Shown here one piece after another: positions 7,614 through 16,454 of a stretch of 64,000 nt of DNA (its first letter is position 1; each line of letters starts with the position of its first letter). Position numbers and translations under genes: made by a program. The stretch covers positions 1-64,000 of the forward strand of contig JARGFQ010000003.1 in the NCBI GenBank assembly GCA_029210565.1, in the 5' to 3' direction. This DNA is from Bacteroidales bacterium. Its GTDB lineage: Bacteria > Bacteroidota > Bacteroidia > Bacteroidales > VadinHA17. Below the pieces are notes generated by a model. It saw only the letters and a list, made by a program, of their open reading frames with translations, made no database searches and was not told the DNA's origin.

Positions 7614-8360
7614 TTACATCAGCATACCGCCGCAGACATTAATCGTCTGACCCGTAACATACGACGAGAGATCCGATGCCAGGAAGAGAGCCACATTGGC
7701 CACATCCTCCGGCAACCCGCCGCGACGGAGGGGTATCTTTGATATCCAGTCGCTCTTCACATCATCGGGCAACTTGCCGGTCATCTCCGTAAGTATGAAA
7801 CCCGGAGCTATGGCGTTGCAACGTACACTGCGTGAGCCGAGCTCCCTGGCCACACTCTTGGTGAATCCGAGAATGCCTGCCTTGGAGGCTGAGTAGTTAG
7901 ATTGCCCGGCGTTGCCGCTGACGCCTACCACCGAGCTCATGTTGATGATCGACCCATACTTCTGCTTCATCATCGGCCTGATGGCAGCCTTCGTTAGATT
8001 GAAGACCGACTTCAGGTTCACGGTCAAAACCTGGTCCCACTGCTCCTCCGTCATCCTCATCAGAAGAGTGTCACGGGTGATGCCGGCGTTGTTTACCAAT
8101 ATGTCAACCCTGCCGAAGTCCTTGACTATCTCATCGATTACATTCTCGGCATCAGCATAAACGGAAGCATCGGATACATATCCCTTAGCCTTTACCCCAA
8201 GCGCGGCTATCTCTTTCACCGCATCTGCAAACTCCTCGTTGTCAACGATGTTGGTGAGCGCAATATTGGCTCCCTCGGCTGCAAAACGGAGGGCAATGCC
8301 CTTGCCGATGCCTCTTGATCCGCCCGTGATCACAGCTGTTTTTCCTTCCAGTAGTTTCAT
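7614..8360 (-). CDS. fabG: 3-oxoacyl-[acyl-carrier-protein] reductase
   Basis: A 248-aa short-chain dehydrogenase that reduces beta-ketoacyl-ACP with NADPH in fatty-acid elongation. It shows the nucleotide-binding TGGSRGIGKGIA, the NNAGITRD motif typical of FabG, the catalytic Ser in NMSSVVG, the YSASKAG Tyr/Lys motif and the C-terminal YVTGQTINVCGGM. Length and motifs fit FabG rather than a generic SDR. Its genomic setting (no acpP/fabF nearby) does not confirm the role. Two long palindromic repeats lie directly upstream and a terminator-like fold downstream. Confidence 0.9.
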   Translation of the reverse strand: MKLLEGKTAVITGGSRGIGKGIALRFAAEGANIALTNIVDNEEFADAVKEIAALGVKAKGYVSDASVYADAENVIDEIVKDFGRVDILVNNAGITRDTLLMRMTEEQWDQVLTVNLKSVFNLTKAAIRPMMKQKYGSIINMSSVVGVSGNAGQSNYSASKAGILGFTKSVARELGSRSVRCNAIAPGFILTEMTGKLPDDVKSDWISKIPLRRGGLPEDVANVALFLASDLSSYVTGQTINVCGGMLM

Positions 8361-8368
8361 TAGATTAA

Positions 8369-8455
8369 TTGATTCTTATTTTATTGGTCTAATGGAACTT
8401 ACATGGAGCAAAACAATCACAACCTTATGCGAGTTGCTGCTCATGTAAGTTTCAT
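8369..8455. repeat. Palindromic dispersed repeat, copy 1 (tandem pair)
   Basis: An 87-bp unit with inverted arms aacttacatg (8397-8406) and catgtaagtt (8442-8451), ending tttcat. It is repeated with a 95-bp period at 8464-8550. Related copies lie near 38950 and 47292. It sits between fabG and sucD and holds no open frame. Confidence 0.8.
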
Positions 8456-8463
8456 TCGTTTAT

Positions 8464-8550
8464 TTGATTCTTATTTCATTGGTCTAATGGAACTTACATG
8501 AAGAAAAATAATCATTTCCTGATGTGAGTTACTGCTCATGTAAGTTTCAT
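8464..8550. repeat. Palindromic dispersed repeat, copy 2 (tandem pair)
   Basis: Second 87-bp copy, with arms aacttacatg (8491-8500) and catgtaagtt (8537-8546). The outer flank ttgattcttatt.cattggtctaat is conserved with copy 1. Differences are concentrated in the loop, so the arms look maintained as pairs. Confidence 0.8.
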
Positions 8551-8581
8551 CTTTAGCAATTTTGGGCACAAATATAGAAAT

Positions 8582-9454
8582 TTATTTATGCAGTACCTTC
8601 GCGACGGTAGCGCCTATATCTGCCGGTGATCTTACCACATGGAGCCCGCATTCATCCATGATCTTCATCTTGGCTTCAGCCGTATCGTTCTTCCCTCCTA
8701 TTATCGCTCCGGCATGTCCCATGCGTCTCCCCCTGGGGGCTGTCTGCCCGGCAATGAATCCAATCACAGGCTTGGTGCCATGCTCTCTGACCCAGTATGC
8801 CACGTCTGTCTCCATCTGGCCGCCTATTTCACCTATGAGCACTATCGCATCGGTATCACTGTCAGCCATCATCCTCTTGATGATGTCGAGTGAGGTGGAC
8901 CCTATCACCGGATCACCGCCGATGCCAACGCATGTCGACTGTCCCAGTCCAAGCTTGGTAAGCTGATCGACAGCCTCATAGGTCAAAGTTCCGGAACGGG
9001 AGATAACCCCCACCCTGCCCTTTTGATGTATGAAGCCGGGCATGATGCCGACCTTGGCTTCCCCCGGTGTGATGACTCCCGGACAGTTGGGACCTATGAG
9101 CACAGTGTCAAATTCACCGAGTATCTTCTTGACCTTGACCATGTCTGAGGTGGGGATACCCTCGGTGATGGTTACTATCAGCCTTATGCCTGCCTCGGCA
9201 GCCTCAAGAATTGAATCGGCAGCAAAGGCCGGCGGTACAAAGATGACTGAGGTATCCGCACCTGTCGCCTTCACGTCATCCCTGACTGTGTTGAAGACCG
9301 GCAGCCCCAGATGGGTCAGACCACCCTTGCCTGGAGTAACTCCTCCCACAACTTTTGTCCCGTACTCTATCATCTGACTTGCATGGAAGGTACCCTCACT
9401 GCCCGTGAACCCCTGTACGATCACCTTTGACCCGGAGTTTAGTAAAATGCTCAT
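8582..9454 (-). CDS. sucD: Succinate-CoA ligase (ADP-forming) alpha subunit
   Basis: A 290-aa alpha subunit of succinyl-CoA synthetase, which couples succinyl-CoA hydrolysis to nucleotide triphosphate formation in the citric-acid cycle. Visible are the CoA-binding Rossmann start ([20 protein letters not shown]), [12 protein letters not shown], the [10 protein letters not shown] motif, [10 protein letters not shown], and the phosphorylated histidine in [13 protein letters not shown] near residue 245. The beta subunit gene (sucC) is not adjacent. A TACTTTTG -7-like element lies about 30 nt upstream, in the 84-nt space shared with the divergent AraC-type regulator. Confidence 0.95.
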   Translation of the reverse strand: MSILLNSGSKVIVQGFTGSEGTFHASQMIEYGTKVVGGVTPGKGGLTHLGLPVFNTVRDDVKATGADTSVIFVPPAFAADSILEAAEAGIRLIVTITEGIPTSDMVKVKKILGEFDTVLIGPNCPGVITPGEAKVGIMPGFIHQKGRVGVISRSGTLTYEAVDQLTKLGLGQSTCVGIGGDPVIGSTSLDIIKRMMADSDTDAIVLIGEIGGQMETDVAYWVREHGTKPVIGFIAGQTAPRGRRMGHAGAIIGGKNDTAEAKMKIMDECGLHVVRSPADIGATVAKVLHK

Positions 9455-9484
9455 TTCAGTCTTTTATGTTCGTTTCTTGTAACT

Positions 9485-9492
9485 CAAAAGTA
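9485..9492 (-). promoter_or_regulatory. Candidate -7 element of sucD
   Basis: TACTTTTG on the minus strand, an exact TAnnTTTG match, 30 nt before the sucD ATG. At the -33 position the sequence is TTTAAC rather than TTTG, so support is moderate. Confidence 0.4.
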
Positions 9493-9538
9493 GCTATTTT
9501 TTCTTCCTTTTGTTAAATTTACCTATTATTATGATATC

Positions 9539-10669
9539 ATGGATTTTGTATTACCGGTTCTGTTTGTAGGCATATCCCAGTCGTTCTTTGCAGGACTGCT
9601 GATGGCAACCAGGCGGCCATACGGCACGGAAAGCAGGATCATGACGGCATGGCTCTTCCTCTTCTGCATTGAGATGATATTTGCACTTATAAACCGTACG
9701 GTGCTCGACATGTATTCCTTCCCCTTCATCTCACTCACGTACGGACCTCTCCTCTTTCTCTACGTGCGCCATTCTACCGTGCCTGCACGACGGTTCTCCC
9801 CTTGGCATGCACTCCATTTCATTCCCTTTATGGTCTTTTTTGCCGTCTCGGTCATTTTCCGCGAAGAGCCGATATTCGATGACCTCACCGGTTTCCTGGT
9901 GACTGACAGATTTATTCCCCTCAGAATTGTCTACAGCATCATATTCTTCCTTTCAGTGACGGTCTACAGCATCCTCTCCTTTCTGGAGATTCGCAATCAC
10001 CAGAGACATCTTCACGACCTGGTATCTTACACCTCTGCAAAACTGACCCTCAACTGGCTTAAGATACTGTCGATCACCTTCTACAGCGGGTATGTGGTCG
10101 TTTTTATTCTCGGAGGAATAAAAATCATTGCCGGACTCCTACCCTTTGATCCCTATGTCATGACTTTCGTATTTATCACCTTTTTTTCCTTCGCCTACAG
10201 CTTCTACGCGGTCCGTCAGCCTGAGATCCTTGATTTCCAGGCTGCGGTGTATGAAGATGATGAAATCAGCGATACTTCAACGGCTGAGAAGTATGCCAGG
10301 AGTGGACTCCGCTCCGAACAGGCAGAAGAGTATCTCACCACCCTGCTGAAGATCATGGATGAGGAGAAACTGTTTCTCGACGGAGACCTGACAATACATG
10401 AACTGTCCGTAAAGACAGGCATTCCGCGCCATCATATTACTGAGGTGCTGAACGAAAAACATGGACGGAACTTCTTCTCATTTGTCAATGAATACAGGAT
10501 CAGGGAGGTGCTGAGCCGTATGAACGACCCGAAATACCAGCACTATACCCTGCTGGCAATCGCCTACGATGCCGGATTCAATTCAAAATCAACATTCAAC
10601 AGCTTCTTCAAGGCCTACACGGGAAAGACCCCCAGCGTCTACCGTAAAGAGATGTCAAAGCCCTCCTGA
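9539..10669 (+). CDS. AraC-family transcriptional regulator with membrane N-terminal domain
   Basis: A 376-aa regulator. Residues ~1-230 contain about seven hydrophobic segments (for example VLPVLFVGISQSFFAGLL, FLFCIEMIFALI, FVFITFFSFAYSFYAV), a membrane sensor layout common in Bacteroidota. The C-terminal ~110 residues are an AraC-type double helix-turn-helix, with LSVKTGIPRHHITEVLNEKHG and YDAGFNSKSTFNSFFKAYTGKTPSVYRK. A membrane-tethered activator next to an envelope export set (10781-15195, same strand, 111-nt gap) is likely its regulator (inference). It is divergent from sucD. Confidence 0.85.
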   Translation: MDFVLPVLFVGISQSFFAGLLMATRRPYGTESRIMTAWLFLFCIEMIFALINRTVLDMYSFPFISLTYGPLLFLYVRHSTVPARRFSPWHALHFIPFMVFFAVSVIFREEPIFDDLTGFLVTDRFIPLRIVYSIIFFLSVTVYSILSFLEIRNHQRHLHDLVSYTSAKLTLNWLKILSITFYSGYVVVFILGGIKIIAGLLPFDPYVMTFVFITFFSFAYSFYAVRQPEILDFQAAVYEDDEISDTSTAEKYARSGLRSEQAEEYLTTLLKIMDEEKLFLDGDLTIHELSVKTGIPRHHITEVLNEKHGRNFFSFVNEYRIREVLSRMNDPKYQHYTLLAIAYDAGFNSKSTFNSFFKAYTGKTPSVYRKEMSKPS

Positions 10670-10780
10670 AGGGTCCGGTCCGCTCGGTTAACACATCTTG
10701 CTTTTCATCCGGAGGTCCTGACCGGGCGGGTCGGTCGATAACATGACAGATCATGCTGACCTTTGACAAAAAAGTTAAGC

Positions 10781-12127
10781 ATGGTCAGACGTTATTTTAT
10801 TGCGCTCTTATGCCTGATACTGCCAGTTGCCATGACTGCCCAGGAAAAGACATTTACTACCGGAGGCTTTATGAGGGGTGGCCTCTACCTCAGCACAGGC
10901 GATTATGAACATGACATAAACGCTGCTTTCGCGGATGCGGCACTGACACTCACTGCTACAGACAACCTGAACTACAAGGGCTTTGCTGACCTCAGGGTCA
11001 GGATGGGCCGGCAGTTCGGCGATAACGTCAGCGACATCTCCTTGAGAGAGGCATGGGGAATGTATTATAACGGGTTCATGAGCATCTCACTGGGAGAGAA
11101 GATCGTCAAGTGGGGCAGAACAGATCTGTTTGCTCCTCTGTCCAGGTTCAACCCGACAGACTATATATACAGGAGTCCCGATTTTGAGGACAGGGATATG
11201 GGGAACCTTCTCGGGGAACTTACACTTAATGCCGGCTACTGGTTCCGGCTGTCGGTCGTTGCCACACCATTCTGGAATCCTTCACTGCTCATGACCACCC
11301 CTCTTGAGCTGCCGCAAAACATCACCCTGGAGATGCCGGCCGGACTGGATCCGGCTGACGGCCTGCACTCCTACGGTTTCAGGGGCGATTTCATGCTTGG
11401 TGGCTTCGACGCCGGGATCCAGTTTTTCCACGGTCCTGACCTGACCCCCGGGCTCGCCCTCACAGGGGCTGATTATACCAACCCGATGGCCCCGATGATA
11501 AGCATCACGGGCGTTCCTTACATTATAAACCATGCCGGCCTGGACTTTGAGACGGTCATTTCACCTTTTGTCGTGCGGGGAGCACTGGCATGGAGCGACC
11601 CGGTAGAGGATAAGGAGGGCAACGAGGAGGTGCCATTTTTCCAGGTCGAGTGGGTGGCGGGCCTTGACTGGACACCCGGGGCAGTGAGGATTACTGCTGA
11701 ATATTCCGGGAAGAAGGTTCTTGACTTTTACCCCTCCCCCTATGATCCTATCATAGGCACCGAGCCTGACATGGCTGCCCTTGCGGAGCTTTTCAACACC
11801 CCCGGGTTCGACCCGGTTGAATTCACACGTATGCAGACAGAGGCTTTCGGAAGGCTCTACAACAACCAGATGCACGAATATTACCATTCCGCAGGACTGA
11901 GGTTTGAGGCAGAGCTCCTCTACGGGAGACTGATTCCGTCAGTTACAGCCCTATATAATTTCACCTCCCGGGACCTTCTCCTGATGCCTGTGGTGGAGTT
12001 CAAACCAGCCGACGGGGTGACACTGAGCGCCGGACTTGAACATTATTCAGGAGCGAAAGGCGGGCTGTACGACATTATAGACGACTTCATGAAGGCTGCC
12101 TTCTTCTCAATAAAAATAGAATTCTGA
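10781..12127 (+). CDS. Outer-membrane beta-barrel protein, partner of an RND exporter
   Basis: A 448-aa protein with a signal peptide (MVRRYFIALLCLILPVAMTAQ) and a body of alternating aromatic strands, such as GGFMRGGLYLSTGDY, DLRVRMGRQFGD, IVKWGRTDLFAPLSRFNP and SLGEKIVKW. It ends KAAFFSIKIEF, the terminal-aromatic signature of outer-membrane barrels. The layout resembles DUF1302-like porins encoded with MMPL/RND exporters. An in-frame TTG 18 nt upstream is a possible alternative start; I prefer the ATG because the signal peptide begins there. It is separated from the RND gene by 4 nt. Confidence 0.75.
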   Translation: MVRRYFIALLCLILPVAMTAQEKTFTTGGFMRGGLYLSTGDYEHDINAAFADAALTLTATDNLNYKGFADLRVRMGRQFGDNVSDISLREAWGMYYNGFMSISLGEKIVKWGRTDLFAPLSRFNPTDYIYRSPDFEDRDMGNLLGELTLNAGYWFRLSVVATPFWNPSLLMTTPLELPQNITLEMPAGLDPADGLHSYGFRGDFMLGGFDAGIQFFHGPDLTPGLALTGADYTNPMAPMISITGVPYIINHAGLDFETVISPFVVRGALAWSDPVEDKEGNEEVPFFQVEWVAGLDWTPGAVRITAEYSGKKVLDFYPSPYDPIIGTEPDMAALAELFNTPGFDPVEFTRMQTEAFGRLYNNQMHEYYHSAGLRFEAELLYGRLIPSVTALYNFTSRDLLLMPVVEFKPADGVTLSAGLEHYSGAKGGLYDIIDDFMKAAFFSIKIEF

Positions 12128-12131
12128 AAAG

Positions 12132-14519
12132 ATGACCGGTTTCATTATAAAATACAAATGGTGGATAATCTCAGTCTCCGCGGCGCTGGCAGTGGTGCTG
12201 GGAGTCCTGATACCCACTGTTGAGACTGATCCCGAGATAAGGAATTTCGTGCCGCGCACCATGTCTTCCCGTATCAGTACCGACTCCATCGAAAAGGATT
12301 TCGGGGTGCAGGACATGATCCTGGTACTGCTGACCGACAGTTCGGTGCTTACCCCTGAGAACCTGGGCAGCATAAAGGAGATTGACAGGGGTTTTTCCAG
12401 GATGGAAGGGATCAGCACTGTCAATTCACTCTTTACAGCAAGAAAGATTGAAGGCCGCGATGGAATGATGATAGTTGATCCGCTGATAAGAAGGATCCCT
12501 GACAATCCTGCCAGCACCGAACAACTGCGTGAAGATATACTGGCCAACCAGTTTGCACTGGGCATCTCGGTATCTGAAGACATGACGGCAGCTGCCGTCA
12601 CAGGTACAGTCAATCCTGATGTGCCCGAATATCTCACCCTGAACAGAGTCGACTCCATCATTGCTGAACAGGATAGCGAAAAGAAGATGCTGACGGGAGG
12701 TCTTCCCTATATCCGGCGTCACATAGTGGAGGATGTCAATCATGATGCACTCTTTCTTATTCCCATTGCACTTGTCATAATGCTGCTGGTGCTCAAACTG
12801 AGCCTCGGCGGCTGGAAGAGTGTGTTCATGCCCTTCAGCGTGGTTGTGCTCACGGTGATAATCACCATGGGACTTATACCCCTGATAGGATGGAAATTCT
12901 CGATACTGAGTCTGCTGGTGCCAATAATCCTGATCTCGGTGTCAAACAACTACGGTATCTACCTGGTCACGCGGTACAAGGAGCTGAAGCGCTCAGAGGT
13001 GCCTCCGGGCAGAAGGGAGATGTTGAAGCAACTTACCGGATCACTCCGGATGCCCATACTGTTCAGCGGGCTGACAACCATTGCGGGATTGCTGGGCCTG
13101 CTTTCACACTCGATAATACCTGCCAGGCAGGTAGGCATCCTGGCTGCCGCGGGCGTTGCCGTGGCACTGGCCCTGAGTCTTCTCCTGATACCTTCACTGA
13201 TCTACCTCAGAGAAAGACCAGGCACAAAGAGCCGGCCACCCAGGGACCATTCAAAAGACCTCCTGAGCCGTGCCATCGGCGCCGTCTCTAAACTGGTCAT
13301 CCGCCATCCGGGGAGGGTGCTGCTCGCCTCTGCCGTAATAACACTGGCAGTAAGCACAGGCATCGCCTTCCTGAGAATAGATACCAACCAGGAGAATTAT
13401 TTTCCTCACAAACACCCGGTCAGAAAAGCATCAGAACTGATAAACTCCAAATTCGGAGGGTCACAGACCATCTCAGTGATGATCAGCGGGAACATCAAGG
13501 ACCCTGCCGTGATGAAGGGTATCGACGACCTCACACAACACCTGAAGCAACAGGAGGGCGTTGGAAGCGTATTCTCGATAGCCGACGTTGTCAGGGAGAT
13601 GAGCAAAGCACTCTATGAGCCGGATGAGGAGGGTTACGACAAGATTCCCGATTCGTCACAGGCGATAGCACAGATGTTCGAACTGTACAATATGAGCGGC
13701 AATCCCGACGACTGGAAGCAGCTGATGAACTTTGAGAATACAAAAGCCCATCTCCTTGTGAAGCTGTCGAGGCCGGAGAATGAAATTATCAGGGATCTGC
13801 GCGATGAGATAAAAAGCTACACTGCAGATTTCCCCGCGGTAATAACCCTCGGCGGATATGCCATTATCATGGCTGATTTTGCGCAGAAGATAATACAGGG
13901 ACAGGTCACGTCACTGCTATTCGCACTGCTGGCGGTGTTCATACTGCTGTCAATGATCTTCCGCTCTGTGCGTGGAGGATTGATCGGATCGATACCACTG
14001 GCGGTATCCATTTTAATTCAGTTTGGGGTGATGGGACATACCAACGTCGCCATAGATGCTGCCACAGCCCTCCTCTCATCTATTATGATAGGCGTAGGGG
14101 TAGACTTTACCATCCAGTTCCTCTGGAAGTACAACAGTGAGCTGCGTAAAGGGCTGAGGCACGCCGCGGCTATTGCCATGACATACCGCACCACGGGCAG
14201 AAGCATAGTAATAAATGCGTTGAGCGTTATGGCCGGTTTCTCTGCGACGTTTATCTCAGGATTCCTCTCAATAAGATATTTCGGGTACCTGGTGTTGCTC
14301 TCCATCGGCTCGTGCCTGATCTGCGCAATAATCGTAATTCCTGCTTTCATGCTCTGGTTCAAACCAGCCTTCATAGAAGCCAATATTAATCGTACAAAAA
14401 TAAAAAATGACAAAAATGGAAAAGATGTTTTATCTGCTGTCAGCACTGCTGATAGCTTCACTGCCGACACTTACGGCACAACAGCCGGATGCCACACAGT
14501 TGATGGACAGAAGCCGTGA
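12132..14519 (+). CDS. RND/MMPL-family transporter
   Basis: A 795-aa inner-membrane transporter with two repeats of one helix, a periplasmic loop and five helices. Helices are visible at WWIISVSAALAVVLGVLIPT, LFLIPIALVIMLLVL, ILSLLVPIILISVS, VLLASAVITLAVSTGIAFL, TSLLFALLAVFILLSMIF and CLICAIIVIPAFMLWF. Conserved GVGVDFTIQFLW in the fourth-helix region suggests patched/MMPL relatives that move lipids or hydrophobic molecules. The last ~38 residues after FKPAFIEAN are out-of-frame reading of the next gene's signal sequence. The true end may be near 14400 (see findings). It is flanked by its barrel and LolA-like partners. Confidence 0.88.
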   Translation: MTGFIIKYKWWIISVSAALAVVLGVLIPTVETDPEIRNFVPRTMSSRISTDSIEKDFGVQDMILVLLTDSSVLTPENLGSIKEIDRGFSRMEGISTVNSLFTARKIEGRDGMMIVDPLIRRIPDNPASTEQLREDILANQFALGISVSEDMTAAAVTGTVNPDVPEYLTLNRVDSIIAEQDSEKKMLTGGLPYIRRHIVEDVNHDALFLIPIALVIMLLVLKLSLGGWKSVFMPFSVVVLTVIITMGLIPLIGWKFSILSLLVPIILISVSNNYGIYLVTRYKELKRSEVPPGRREMLKQLTGSLRMPILFSGLTTIAGLLGLLSHSIIPARQVGILAAAGVAVALALSLLLIPSLIYLRERPGTKSRPPRDHSKDLLSRAIGAVSKLVIRHPGRVLLASAVITLAVSTGIAFLRIDTNQENYFPHKHPVRKASELINSKFGGSQTISVMISGNIKDPAVMKGIDDLTQHLKQQEGVGSVFSIADVVREMSKALYEPDEEGYDKIPDSSQAIAQMFELYNMSGNPDDWKQLMNFENTKAHLLVKLSRPENEIIRDLRDEIKSYTADFPAVITLGGYAIIMADFAQKIIQGQVTSLLFALLAVFILLSMIFRSVRGGLIGSIPLAVSILIQFGVMGHTNVAIDAATALLSSIMIGVGVDFTIQFLWKYNSELRKGLRHAAAIAMTYRTTGRSIVINALSVMAGFSATFISGFLSIRYFGYLVLLSIGSCLICAIIVIPAFMLWFKPAFIEANINRTKIKNDKNGKDVLSAVSTADSFTADTYGTTAGCHTVDGQKP

Positions 14520-15195
14520 CCTGACAATGTCCGGCAACCTGCAGTCGAATGTCACGCTGACAATCACTGAAAAGAACGGTGCCACCCGCAAACGGGTGGT
14601 TAACATGGTGTCCAAAACCTACGGAGATACCGAAAAGAGAATGATGAAATTCCTCGACCCGGCCGATGTGAGAGGTACGGCAATGCTGATCATTGACAAT
14701 AAGGAGAGCCAGGATGACATGTGGATCTATCTGCCTGCCCTCAGGCGAACGAGACGGATAGTAAGCACCGAGAAGGGCAAGAGCTTCATGAGCTCTGAAT
14801 TCACCAACGCCGACATGGCTTCCGGATCCAATACCGACTTCAGCATAAGCCATATGCCCCAATCGGGGGAAAACGGATTGTGGGTGATCGAGAGCGTCCC
14901 CGTGGATGATGACATTGCCGATGAGCACGGTTTCTCGAGAAAGGTGACATGGCTTGAGAAACAGGGTCTGAAGATCAAGAAAATCGACTTCTACAATTTT
15001 GACGGCGACCTCTTCAAGACTATCGAGATACTAAAGACCCAGCCAAAGACCGGTGGCGGGGAGGGCTATATCATGACCGAGATGTACGCCACAAATCATC
15101 TCAACGGAAGAACCTCAAGGGTGCTTTTTGATGAGTTAAACACCTCGGCAAGCATCCCTGACAATACATTTATTGCAGATAACCTTTCGAGATAG
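14407..15195 (+). CDS. Outer-membrane lipoprotein-sorting (LolA-like) protein
   Basis: A 262-aa secreted protein. The signal peptide (MFYLLSALLIASLPTLTAQ) is followed by a LolA/LolB-like fold: SNVTLTITEKNGATRKRVVN, KFLDPADVRGTAMLIID, MWIYLPALRRTRRI, and DGDLFKTIEILKTQ. Proteins of this type are encoded with MMPL/RND exporters and are thought to carry lipid across the periplasm. This gene starts inside the end of the RND frame (113-nt overlap). I propose that the barrel, exporter and this carrier form one envelope lipid-transport unit (inference). Confidence 0.82.
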   Translation: MTKMEKMFYLLSALLIASLPTLTAQQPDATQLMDRSRDLTMSGNLQSNVTLTITEKNGATRKRVVNMVSKTYGDTEKRMMKFLDPADVRGTAMLIIDNKESQDDMWIYLPALRRTRRIVSTEKGKSFMSSEFTNADMASGSNTDFSISHMPQSGENGLWVIESVPVDDDIADEHGFSRKVTWLEKQGLKIKKIDFYNFDGDLFKTIEILKTQPKTGGGEGYIMTEMYATNHLNGRTSRVLFDELNTSASIPDNTFIADNLSR

Positions 15196-15241
15196 AAAAA
15201 CTGGCTTTAAACGCCAGTTAATCATTGTGTTATAAAATATG

Positions 15242-15279
15242 CGAAGCCCCATGCAATTTTGATTATCTTGGGGCCTTCG
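15242..15279. terminator. Terminator-like hairpin between convergent genes
   Basis: Arms cgaagcccca (15242-15251) and tggggccttcg (15269-15279) pair over 10 bp with one bulge, between the LolA-like gene (plus) and the GH18 gene (minus). A smaller hairpin, aactggc/gccagtt at 15199-15219, follows the LolA-like stop. Neither has a strong T run. Confidence 0.45.
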
Positions 15280-15281
15280 TG

Positions 15282-16454
15282 CTATTGTTTCTCTGTTGCA
15301 GCATGAATGGCGGCAAGAAGGCCCCGGTCTGAGACATCGCCTCCCAGTTCCCAGAACATGATACCACCAAGTTGATTCCGGATTGCATATTCAGTTTTCA
15401 GCCTTGCAGATACCGTGTCTTCATAGGTGATAAAAATACTGTCGGCGGGATTGTAAAGGTAAGGGGCCTCTGCTGTCTCATCCCAGTACCGTGTAAATCC
15501 GTTTTTGTCTATATAGTTGCTCTGGAGTGCATAGTAACGACCGTTGCCTGTCCATGCTTCCCGGACAGGCTGGTATAGCCCGTTATTCTCAGGCGGCACA
15601 CCTCTCCAGCCCTTGCCGTAGAAAGCAGCTCCGATGACTATCTGCGATGGCTGCACTCCCATGTCAACACAGAACTCAATGATCTCCGTGGCAGACGATG
15701 GCCAGGTTGAGTCTCTTCGTTCCATCAGGGTCTCTGCGGCAGGCGTGCCCTCAATATCTTTTCCGGTCACCGTACCGAGGTTGGTGTGATGAGAGGTATA
15801 CCTGTCTCCTCCTCCTGCAAAATCGTAGGTCATCATATTGACATAGTCGACTTGCTTCATTACTTTGCCAAGCTCGATATGACTGAAGAAATTCTGCGAT
15901 GCCCCGGCTGCAAAGGTGAGTGTCTGCTCTCTTCCCGTCCTGTCCATCGCCTTCCTGAGCTCACGCATCAGTGCGGTGAAATTTTCCCTGTCCTCAGGGA
16001 TGTAGGGATTACCTGCTCCCGGTTGGCCGGGGTATTCCCAGTCTATATCGAGTCCGTCGAGGGTATAATCTTCAATGAACCGGACAGCACTCTGAACAAA
16101 TACTCTGCGTGACTTCTTCGTCCGTGCCATCTCAGAGAAACCTCCAGAGCCTCCCCATCCGCCGCATGCGATCATCACCTTAAGCCCCGGGTACTTCTCT
16201 TTCTGCTCAGCAAGTTTTCTCAGCAGCAGCCCCCGTGCTTCGTCCCTGAGCTTCATCTCGTTGTCTATCACCTCTGTGAAGCTGAAGATGATATGCGTCA
16301 GCCTGTCGAGCTGGAGAGTATCAGGATCAAAATCATCACTCCGGGGGTAGAAGTATGCCATCACCTGGAACCCTCCGGTAGCCGGTTTATCAGGTGCCTG
16401 GCAGCCTGTAACAATGGCTGCCAGGATAAGTGCAAGAACAGCCGGCTTTTTCAT
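15282..16454 (-). CDS. Glycoside hydrolase family 18 lipoprotein (chitinase-like)
   Basis: A 390-aa protein with a lipoprotein signal (MKKPAVLALILAAIVTGCQA, lipobox TGC). The GH18 catalytic motif is DGLDIDWEYPG (DxxDxDxE, Glu as proton donor); SxGG is seen as ACGGWGGSGGF, with MMTYDFAG and the C-terminal GIMFWELGGD strand. It should cleave beta-1,4-GlcNAc polymers or chitobiose-containing glycans outside the cell. The start ATG overlaps the DUF1080 stop (TAATG), so the two lipoproteins are coupled. The upstream in-frame ATG at 16484 would add residues ahead of the signal peptide and is rejected. Confidence 0.9.
   Translation of the reverse strand: MKKPAVLALILAAIVTGCQAPDKPATGGFQVMAYFYPRSDDFDPDTLQLDRLTHIIFSFTEVIDNEMKLRDEARGLLLRKLAEQKEKYPGLKVMIACGGWGGSGGFSEMARTKKSRRVFVQSAVRFIEDYTLDGLDIDWEYPGQPGAGNPYIPEDRENFTALMRELRKAMDRTGREQTLTFAAGASQNFFSHIELGKVMKQVDYVNMMTYDFAGGGDRYTSHHTNLGTVTGKDIEGTPAAETLMERRDSTWPSSATEIIEFCVDMGVQPSQIVIGAAFYGKGWRGVPPENNGLYQPVREAWTGNGRYYALQSNYIDKNGFTRYWDETAEAPYLYNPADSIFITYEDTVSARLKTEYAIRNQLGGIMFWELGGDVSDRGLLAAIHAATEKQ

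Noticed and set aside
10763..10780. TTG as the start of the barrel gene
   Set aside because: The signal peptide begins at the ATG 18 nt downstream. The TTG codons add MTKKLS with no ribosome site, so I use 10781.
14018..14470. 150-codon minus-strand open frame antisense to the RND gene
   Set aside because: It is a shadow of the real coding frame. Composition follows the sense codons, and no promoter or ribosome site is visible.
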